Positions 1 through 3,884 of a stretch of 5,432 nucleotides of DNA are shown here, one piece after another (the stretch's first letter is position 1; every line of letters starts with the position of its first letter). Position numbers and translations under genes: made by a program. Below the pieces are notes generated by a model. The model saw only the letters and a program-made list of their open reading frames with translations. It was not told the origin of the DNA and did no database searches. The stretch is from Candidatus Sumerlaeota bacterium. Lineage in GTDB: Bacteria > Sumerlaeota > Sumerlaeia > JADFCT01. The stretch spans positions 1 through 5,432 of the forward strand of contig JAPLSP010000744.1 of NCBI GenBank assembly GCA_026398575.1, given 5' to 3'.

Positions 1-1
1 T

Positions 2-55
2 AACATAAGTTTCGCTGGCGGCTTCCGGGTGGTACGTGCTGTGTCGGCCCCGTAG
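2..55 (+). CDS. C-terminal end of a SUMF1/formylglycine-generating-enzyme-like protein (partial)
   Basis: Only the last 17 codons are present, cut by the window edge. The frame reads NISFAGGFRVVRAVSAP and ends at TAG (53-55). The GGFRVVR stretch near a C-terminus is the hallmark ending of the FGE-sulfatase (SUMF1, C-type-lectin-like) fold, in which GFR-V/L-V-R closes the domain. Members include formylglycine-generating enzymes, ergothioneine-type oxidases, and many bacterial proteins of unknown role, including targets of diversity-generating retroelements. Which of these it is cannot be told from the tail. The assignment rests on a short motif and could be chance, so confidence is limited. 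A small hairpin begins at the stop codon. Confidence 0.42.
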   Translation, partial: NISFAGGFRVVRAVSAP

Positions 56-84
56 CAGAAGCTACTCTTTGATTCTTTTTGCTT
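52..84 (+). terminator. Short hairpin with T-rich tail after the partial gene
   Basis: GTAGC (52-56) and GCTAC (61-65) pair around an AGAA loop, and the DNA that follows (66-84) is T-rich but not a clean T-run. The stem is only 5 bp and starts in the stop codon of the partial gene. A weak Rho-independent terminator is plausible. It could equally be chance. Confidence 0.28.
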
Positions 85-123
85 TTGCGAGCAAAGCGAG
101 CTGAAAATAAAAAATGGAATGCA

Positions 124-143
124 CTTCTCCAATCGGGGAGAAG
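124..143. other. Perfect 7-bp stem-loop upstream of the HEPN-like gene
   Basis: CTTCTCC (124-130) and GGAGAAG (137-143) form a perfect inverted repeat with a 6-base loop, about 140 bases before the start codon at 285. There is no T-run directly beside it on either strand, so it is not a typical terminator. If transcription starts upstream of it, it lies in the leader RNA; otherwise it could be a protein-binding site. Its role is unknown. Confidence 0.35.
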
Positions 144-272
144 AAACTACGATAGGTGCGAATGCAAGGCTTAACATGGACCCAGAGTGAGTCATGCAAC
201 CTGCTACGCTCCATTCCTATATATTTCGTATTAAACTCCGGCGGATGGATTACGCGGTCAACGAAACTCATT

Positions 273-278
273 GGGGAG
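273..278 (+). promoter_or_regulatory. Ribosome binding site that selects the start at 285
   Basis: GGGGAG lies 6 bases before ATG 285. The same frame is open further upstream to a GTG at 156, but no comparable purine-rich site precedes that codon, so 285 is the better start. No convincing -35/-10 pair was found between 150 and 270. The A/T-rich stretch around 216-235 (TATATATT, TATTAA) is the only -10-like DNA. Confidence 0.6.
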
Positions 279-284
279 ATAACC

Positions 285-1307
285 ATGGATATATCAGAAA
301 TTGAGGAAAATGGTTTCCAGCTCCGCGGGAGCAAAGGAGATCTTGCAAATGTCGCATTGTTATCTCTGAGGGTGGCACTGAAGGCGTACTTCTCTACCTA
401 TAAAACAATGAAGTATTTTCAGGATTTGCTCGAGCCAGGATGTATGAAGGCACAAAAAGACGCTGATTTCGATCATTCCATAGACTACTGCGAGGCCTAT
501 ATTGAAGCGATTCTGCATTTCCAGCACTTCATTGAAATTTTCTGCAAGGACGTGCCGCGTTCAGCGCCTGAGCCGAACAGCAAGAAGCCACTAGGATTCT
601 TGGAAGGCTTCAAGCGGCTTTGCAGTCAAATCGAGGCGAATCCTATTGATCGAACGACCTACGGCTTTCTTCCGCACTCGAAGGATTGGATCGTAATATT
701 GAATATGCTACGCAATAAAATTTGGCACCGGGACGCATTCGTGCTCGTATATCCTGCACTCGATCACTTGGTTGGCTGCCATATTCTACCTTTCGTAGAG
801 TGCGTGACTGCTCTTCCCCATTACCAGGGAATGGAAGCAGACTGGAAATACAAGAATTTATTCTGTAAGATTGACCCCCTTACTGAGATCATCAAATCCT
901 GCGGAACTGGGGATTTCGACATTGAACGTGTGGCGATCTTGAAAGAAATGGGAAGAGCCGGTTATGAATGTCCCTTTTACCAAGATCCTCTTAACTACAA
1001 TCGCGTTGCTGCGCATTTAGACGATCCTATTCGAAATCGGGTAGAGCGCGCCGCTAAATTAGAGAGCGAGCACCAAGCTGTTTCCAAAGTTGATGTTTGC
1101 CCTGTCTGCGGTTCCAAGTCTCTTATTGTTTACGATGATGTGCAGAGCATTGATCCTACTGAGGAAAACTCTGAGCAAGGTATTTGCCACACTTGGCAGA
1201 TCGAGTGTCGGGTATGTTCATTCTCTATCGACGATCGCCTTAAGAATGCTTCTGACTATGGTCTTCCAATCCCAATACCGGGCCGTAAAAGATTTGAAGA
1301 TAAATAG
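285..1307 (+). CDS. HEPN-like helical protein with C-terminal zinc ribbon, function unknown
   Basis: The product has 340 residues and I do not recognise it as a named family. Residues 15-90 and 135-175 look mainly alpha-helical. Residues 143-148 read RNKIWH, an R-x4-H motif with N after R, the pattern of catalytic HEPN RNase domains; the helix before it (IVILNML) and the HRD after it fit that fold. At 272-275 and 308-311 are two CxxC pairs (CPVC, CRVC) 32 residues apart, a likely zinc ribbon, with an acidic linker (284-298) between them. No signal peptide or membrane segment is seen, so it is probably cytosolic. HEPN domains are common in abortive-infection and toxin-antitoxin systems, often as RNA cleavers, but many are inactive or scaffolding. 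RNA cleavage here is inference. The gene looks more A/T-rich than the genes at the right of the window and lies next to toxin-antitoxin remnants, which would fit horizontal acquisition. It converges with the small gene at 1342-1557, 34 bases away. Confidence 0.82.
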   Translation: MDISEIEENGFQLRGSKGDLANVALLSLRVALKAYFSTYKTMKYFQDLLEPGCMKAQKDADFDHSIDYCEAYIEAILHFQHFIEIFCKDVPRSAPEPNSKKPLGFLEGFKRLCSQIEANPIDRTTYGFLPHSKDWIVILNMLRNKIWHRDAFVLVYPALDHLVGCHILPFVECVTALPHYQGMEADWKYKNLFCKIDPLTEIIKSCGTGDFDIERVAILKEMGRAGYECPFYQDPLNYNRVAAHLDDPIRNRVERAAKLESEHQAVSKVDVCPVCGSKSLIVYDDVQSIDPTEENSEQGICHTWQIECRVCSFSIDDRLKNASDYGLPIPIPGRKRFEDK

Positions 1308-1341
1308 TTCCTGGCGAAATTGAGTGGCGCGAGTGGCGGGG

Positions 1342-1557
1342 TCAGACTTTTGCTTCGGCAATTCTGGCTTTCCTTGCCGCTATCGCAGCCCGGCTGATGG
1401 TCTCTATATCAAGCCCTTCCCACAACGTCTGCCGCCATTCGGTGTAGTCGAAAGGCTCGCGAAGAAGCAACGTGACGAATCTCTCGGCTTCAACTGTTTC
1501 CATGCTCTGAGCCCAAGCGCGATAGCCCTGAAATCTGATTTCCATATCTGTTTTCAT
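1342..1557 (-). CDS. Small antitoxin-like protein of the type found beside PIN-domain toxins
   Basis: The 71-residue product starts MKTDMEIRFQGYRA and carries a conserved-looking core VEAERFVTLLLREPFDYTEW (residues 22-41), followed by LWEGLDIETISRAAIAARKAR. From memory, small proteins with this EAERF...REPFDYTEW pattern are usually encoded just before PIN-domain genes starting with YLDNCCFNRPFDDQ. They are therefore likely antitoxin or partner proteins, although this is a recollection and not a search result. The usual partner is not downstream: beyond the stop only the convergent HEPN-like gene follows. Instead a truncated PIN start lies upstream and overlaps it (ATGA). No strong ribosome site is seen, only AGGA about 14 bases before ATG, so expression may depend on translational coupling. 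It may be an orphan antitoxin. It is cytosolic, with no DNA-binding motif that I can name. Confidence 0.72.
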   Translation of the reverse strand: MKTDMEIRFQGYRAWAQSMETVEAERFVTLLLREPFDYTEWRQTLWEGLDIETISRAAIAARKARIAEAKV

Positions 1558-1622
1558 TTACGATAATGATCCTGATCATCAAACGGCCTATTAAAGCAGC
1601 AGTTGTCCAAGTAGATTCTCAT
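1554..1622 (-). pseudogene. N-terminal fragment of a PIN-domain (VapC-like) toxin gene
   Basis: The frame starts MRIYLDNCCFNRPFDDQ and ends after DHYRK with TGA, 22 residues in all against about 130-160 for a complete PIN protein. The start matches the N-terminus of a common PIN family very well, including the first catalytic aspartate (D6) in the YLDN strand. All later acidic residues of the active site are absent, so it cannot be a nuclease. Its TGA overlaps the ATG of the 71-residue gene (ATGA). An in-frame ATG eight codons upstream (1646) exists, but neither start has a clear ribosome site. Most likely it is the remnant of a toxin gene removed by deletion or rearrangement. A leader peptide coupling translation into the next gene is a less likely alternative. 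Confidence 0.6.
1566..1579. promoter_or_regulatory. Palindrome just before the antitoxin-like start (possible operator)
   Basis: ATGATC and GATCAT are perfect inverted arms around CT, 9 to 22 bases upstream of the minus-strand ATG at 1557. The site covers the only weak Shine-Dalgarno-like sequence (AGGA). Antitoxins often bind such palindromes over their own promoter. Here, however, the same bases encode DDQDH of the PIN fragment, so the symmetry may simply come from its codons. Confidence 0.28.
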
Positions 1623-1891
1623 AACGCTGTTAAGTATCATCGTCATATCGGCGTTCGGCAATAAGAAAATCCCGGTGATTCCCTCTTTCCGCTGCGAAGG
1701 CGCCCAGGCGTTGTTTGAGTGATTGCGATTTGAAAATTTGCGGGAAGCAGTCGCGCGCCCGGATAAGAAAAGAAGTCATCCCACGCGCCGCATGGTAACT
1801 TCCCCGGGAGCGTGCGATTAGAAAAATAAAGTCGCGACAATAAAGGCCAGGATGACAGGATATTTTAAAGTCAGGATAAATATTCAAAATA
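1623..1891. other. Stretch without a supported gene
   Basis: Two minus-strand frames are open here. One runs from 1887 to 1630 and contains a stretch RLGAFAAERGNHRDFLIAER that looks protein-like; the other runs from 1840 to 1643. Neither has a ribosome site, a recognisable motif or a clean start. The region probably holds decayed coding DNA upstream of the PIN fragment plus spacer. GTCGCGAC (1833-1840) is an 8-bp palindrome. GACAGGATA near 1855-1863 is inverted relative to TATCCTGTC in the tandem repeat that follows. Confidence 0.4.
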
Positions 1892-1970
1892 AATCCATCC
1901 TGTCTCTAATCCATCCTGTCTCTAATCTATCCTGTCTCTAATCCATCCTGTCACTAATCCATCCTGCCTT
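1892..1970. repeat. 16-bp tandem repeat, about 4.7 copies
   Basis: The unit AATCCATCCTGTCTCT begins at 1892, 1908, 1924, 1940 and 1956. Copies 1 and 2 are identical. Copy 3 changes CCATCC to CTATCC, copy 4 changes TCTCT to TCACT, and copy 5 is partial and decays after about 13 bases. The 16-bp period is not a multiple of three, so it is not a coding repeat, and there are no spacers, so it is not CRISPR. It looks like a non-coding minisatellite. Confidence 0.88.
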
Positions 1971-2140
1971 ACATCATCCTATCCTCAGGAGAACCCGGTT
2001 GCATTTCGCTCATCAAAAAACTACGCGCCCACAAGTTCCTCCAAGGCAATTCCTTTCATCCTCCCCGCCTTTCTCCTCGCCGTCCCATACTCTCCCCATC
2101 CCAGATTTTATTCCGAAGAGAAACATAAGGCAAATCATGA
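1971..2140. other. Pyrimidine-rich spacer, no gene seen
   Basis: The plus strand is rich in C and T (for example 2050-2105) and the visible frames are short and low-complexity. An ATG at 2137 opens a six-codon frame (MIKSRT) that stops at once. I see no promoter, RNA gene or terminator that I would support. Confidence 0.4.
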
Positions 2141-2163
2141 TCAAAAGCCGCACATAAAATCCG

Positions 2164-2189
2164 ATCCTTCGCGATTATCCTTCGCGATT
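2164..2189. repeat. Perfect 13-bp tandem duplication
   Basis: ATCCTTCGCGATT occurs twice in direct succession (2164-2176 and 2177-2189). Thirteen is not a multiple of three, so the event would shift any reading frame crossing it. It looks like a replication-slippage duplication. Confidence 0.92.
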
Positions 2190-2297
2190 GCGCTATTGCC
2201 AGCGGGGCTGTCAATGTGTTCCTCTATGACCGCCATGCCAAAAACTGGCGCGATGGCACGCTGCCTTTGGGCATGACGCTGTCTGAAAATCTCTATC

Positions 2298-2304
2298 AAG
2301 GAGA
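2298..2304 (+). promoter_or_regulatory. Ribosome binding site selecting the TTG start at 2313
   Basis: AAGGAGA lies 8-9 bases before TTG 2313. The next in-frame ATG (2331) has no such site and would leave only 11 residues before the lipobox cysteine, losing the basic residue at position 4. TTG is therefore preferred. Confidence 0.65.
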
Positions 2305-2312
2305 AGAGAACC

Positions 2313-2936
2313 TTGCTCAATCGTCTTGTCATGCTTTTACTTTGCGGCGCGCTGCTCAACGGATGCGCCTCGCCGGGACTCAAGGCGGCCAGGATCGCCT
2401 CGCTGGGACCGGAGCCGCCGGCGCCTTTTCACGCCGTCATCAAAGTGGCGGGCAAACTCGAACGCGATCCTCTGCTTCGGGAGGCTTTGGCGACGGGCGC
2501 GCGGTGCGCTTTTATCCAGGCAAGTTTCGCAAACGAGCAGCCCGAAGGCCCCTTGGCGCCCCAGTGCCTTGTGACCGTCACGGTCGAATCGGCTGAGGGT
2601 TCCACCAGTTGGTTCATGGTCAACGAGGTTCCGACCTATAACACGATCGTCGGATATCGCGATTATATATTTGACGCTCGGATGGTGATCAAGTATTCCG
2701 CGACGGTGGAGTATCCGCCGGGAACCGTCGCCGCCCGGCTCGTTTCGCGCTCCGCTGCGGGGCATGCAAGCGAAACCAGCATCCGGATTCCATTGCCTGC
2801 GTTTGAGCGCAACCCCGCCGCCACGAATGATTATGAGCCGGGGGCGCGAAAAGCGGAAGCCGCCGGGGAAGCGGCCAAATATGCCGCGATGGATGTCATG
2901 AAATGGGCGCGTCAGGTCATGGCGGCTCAAAAATAG
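2313..2936 (+). CDS. Predicted lipoprotein of unknown function
   Basis: The product has 207 residues. The N-terminus has R4, a hydrophobic core (residues 5-15) and a lipobox LNGC with the acceptor cysteine at 18, followed by Ala-Ser, so the mature protein should be a lipid-anchored envelope protein of about 190 residues. N at the -2 position is slightly unusual for a lipobox. The mature part starts with a proline-rich linker (32-38). It has two further cysteines (65 and 85) that could form a disulfide and alternating hydrophobic strands (85-92, 120-135, 140-160), and ends in an Ala-rich helix (178-206). I do not recognise a family. The start is TTG with a good ribosome site. It faces bpt on the other strand, and the 123 bases between the two stop codons hold a GC hairpin and a long imperfect palindrome. 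The complementary strand is almost fully open (2930-2337), but the lipoprotein signal and ribosome site favour this strand. Confidence 0.78.
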   Translation: MLNRLVMLLLCGALLNGCASPGLKAARIASLGPEPPAPFHAVIKVAGKLERDPLLREALATGARCAFIQASFANEQPEGPLAPQCLVTVTVESAEGSTSWFMVNEVPTYNTIVGYRDYIFDARMVIKYSATVEYPPGTVAARLVSRSAAGHASETSIRIPLPAFERNPAATNDYEPGARKAEAAGEAAKYAAMDVMKWARQVMAAQK

Positions 2937-2951
2937 TCATCCCCTGGGAGC

Positions 2952-2969
2952 GCGGGCGTCCTTGCCCGC
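2952..2969. terminator. GC-rich hairpin after the lipoprotein gene
   Basis: GCGGGC (2952-2957) and GCCCGC (2964-2969) form a perfect 6-bp stem with loop GTCCTT, starting 15 bases after the lipoprotein stop. Five T's follow at 2987-2991, too far for a standard terminator. The motif GGGAGCGCGGGCG...GCCCGC resembles a repetitive intergenic element I recall from several bacterial genomes. A role in 3'-end formation is inference. Confidence 0.4.
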
Positions 2970-2988
2970 AATGCTAATCTCGATTGTT

Positions 2989-3074
2989 TTTAGCGTTCAT
3001 CAGCGTCCATTAGCGGTTACCGTCGCAATGATGAAACCGCTGGTAACCGCTAATAGCCGCTAATGATCGCTAAT
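2989..3074. repeat. Long imperfect palindrome built from 10-bp units, between convergent genes
   Basis: The left arm (2989-3021) and right arm (3042-3074) are 33 bases each and match at 28 positions when inverted; the inner 13 bases (ATTAGCGGTTACC against GGTAACCGCTAAT) are perfect. The loop is 20 bases. Each arm consists of three 10-bp units: TAGCGTTCAT, CAGCGTCCAT, TAGCGGTTAC on the left, and AACCGCTAAT, AGCCGCTAAT, GATCGCTAAT on the right. The bpt stop codon (3060-3062) lies inside the right arm, so its last four residues (ISDH) are encoded by the repeat. The position suggests a bidirectional transcript end for the two converging genes; that function is inference. Confidence 0.85.
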
Positions 3075-3839
3075 GAGCCGCCATTGATAATCGCTCCAAT
3101 CCATGACTTCGCACGGCCTGAAGCGACTCTTGTAGGACATGGCGCGGCAGTGGGGAATCCAGTAGCCGAGATAATAGTAGTCCAATCCCATTTCGCGCGC
3201 CCATTGGATTTCCCATAGCGCGGAAAAAGTTCCCAGCCGCAGGCGGGCGTAGTCGGGATCGAAGAAGACGTACACGCTCGATAGAGCGCCGGGAACCATG
3301 TCGGCGATGCTGATGGCGACCAGTCGGCTCTCGAAGCGGTATTGGATTTCCAGGGTGTCTATAGGCGAAGGCCCGAGCAAATTCATGATTCCCCACGGCG
3401 CGTCTGTCTTGCCGTGCCATTGCCTCAGATACTTGGCGTAGAGATTCAGTTTGGAAATCGAAAACGCAGGGCGCTCGACGCGCACGCTGATATGCGGTTT
3501 GTCGCGGCGAAAATAGCGCGCCTGGCTGCGGCTGGGGAGGAATTCCCTGACCGGGACGCGCAACGGCATGCATTCGGCGCATTCGCAGCAGCAGGGAAAA
3601 TAAAAAATGTTTCCCGTGCGGCGTCCGCCGTGTTCGAGAATCCAGCGATACTCGGCGCCGTCTATATGTTCCGCTGCGCCATAAATGAAGCGCGCGCTGC
3701 GTTGCGTTCCATAAGGGCAGGCGCCTTCGTCCGCCTCCGAAATATCCCAGAGACTCAGCGACGGCGCCGCGAGCCGCAAGGACTCGATCAATTTATTCGC
3801 TTGCGCGCTTGTCGAAAGATTTGTAGGACATGCAGGCAT
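3060..3839 (-). CDS. bpt: Aspartate/glutamate leucyltransferase (leucyl-tRNA-protein transferase, Bpt/ATE family)
   Basis: The enzyme moves leucine from Leu-tRNA to proteins with N-terminal Asp or Glu, making them N-end-rule substrates for the ClpS-ClpAP protease in the cytosol (EC 2.3.2.29). The 259 residues are in the usual range. The N-terminal ATE domain shows CPY (41-43), GGRRTGNIFYFP (71-82), and C84-x2-C87-x2-C90-x-P-x-R followed by VPVREFLPSRSQ. The C-terminal domain shows LVAISIADMVPGALSSVYVF with FDPD (193-196), LGTFSALWEIQWA, and LGYWIPHCRAMSYKSRFRP (224-242), the family signature. Cysteine runs CCCEC (83-87) are denser than usual; related eukaryotic ATE1 enzymes use such cysteines to bind an Fe-S cluster. 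ATG 3839 is the only ATG before the ATE domain, although no clear ribosome site precedes it, so the first ~38 residues are less certain. The neighbours are not functionally linked, and no aat, clpS or clpA is seen here. It is divergent from the TPR-like gene, 45 bases away. Confidence 0.95.
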   Translation of the reverse strand: MPACPTNLSTSAQANKLIESLRLAAPSLSLWDISEADEGACPYGTQRSARFIYGAAEHIDGAEYRWILEHGGRRTGNIFYFPCCCECAECMPLRVPVREFLPSRSQARYFRRDKPHISVRVERPAFSISKLNLYAKYLRQWHGKTDAPWGIMNLLGPSPIDTLEIQYRFESRLVAISIADMVPGALSSVYVFFDPDYARLRLGTFSALWEIQWAREMGLDYYYLGYWIPHCRAMSYKSRFRPCEVMDWSDYQWRLISDH

Positions 3840-3884
3840 GAGGGTTTGATTGCGTCAGCGTTGAATAGGTGATGGAGAGGGCAA
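3840..3884. promoter_or_regulatory. Divergent 45-base spacer with ribosome site for the TPR-like gene
   Basis: This short spacer separates the bpt start (minus) from the first ATG of the TPR-like gene (plus). GGAGAGG (3874-3880) serves ATG 3885. A second site, GGAGG (3887-3891), serves the in-frame ATG 3897. No -35/-10 pair stands out on either strand. At least one promoter probably lies inside a neighbouring coding region, or the true starts differ. Confidence 0.4.

Larger units (their letters stand above)
2141..2312 (+). other. Protein-like frame without a start, possible gene remnant before the lipoprotein gene
   Basis: From about 2177 the plus strand reads ILRDCAIASGAVNVFLYDRH and then AKNWRDGTLPLGMTLSENLY, which looks like real protein sequence, but no good start exists. 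A TGA stands at 2138 and the only near start is GTG 2216 without a ribosome site. The frame runs on into the lipoprotein gene in another frame, which is not credible coding. A 13-bp duplication (2164-2189) shifts the frame by one base at its left end. The opposite strand is also open (2383-2141), so this could be chance. I do not recognise a family. Confidence 0.3.

Noticed and set aside
156..284. Longer form of the HEPN-like protein starting at GTG 156
   Set aside because: The extra 43 residues look unlike a natural N-terminus and lack a ribosome site, whereas GGGGAG precedes ATG 285.
62..334. Minus-strand open frame at the left end
   Set aside because: No ribosome site or recognisable motif. 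It overlaps the start region of the HEPN-like gene.
1630..1887. 85-codon minus-strand frame upstream of the PIN fragment
   Set aside because: No ribosome site, no known motif, and it overlaps the PIN frame only marginally. Kept as an unresolved stretch and not called as a gene.
1892..1970. CRISPR-like array
   Set aside because: The units are directly adjacent with no spacers and are only 16 bp, so it is a simple tandem repeat.
2337..2930. Long open frame on the minus strand opposite the lipoprotein gene
   Set aside because: It is very rich in Arg/Gly/His with no motif or ribosome site, while the plus strand has a lipobox signal and good ribosome site. It is a shadow of GC-rich codon use.
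3342..3872. Plus-strand open frame across bpt
   Set aside because: Fully antisense to the well-recognised Bpt coding sequence, with composition typical of a shadow frame.
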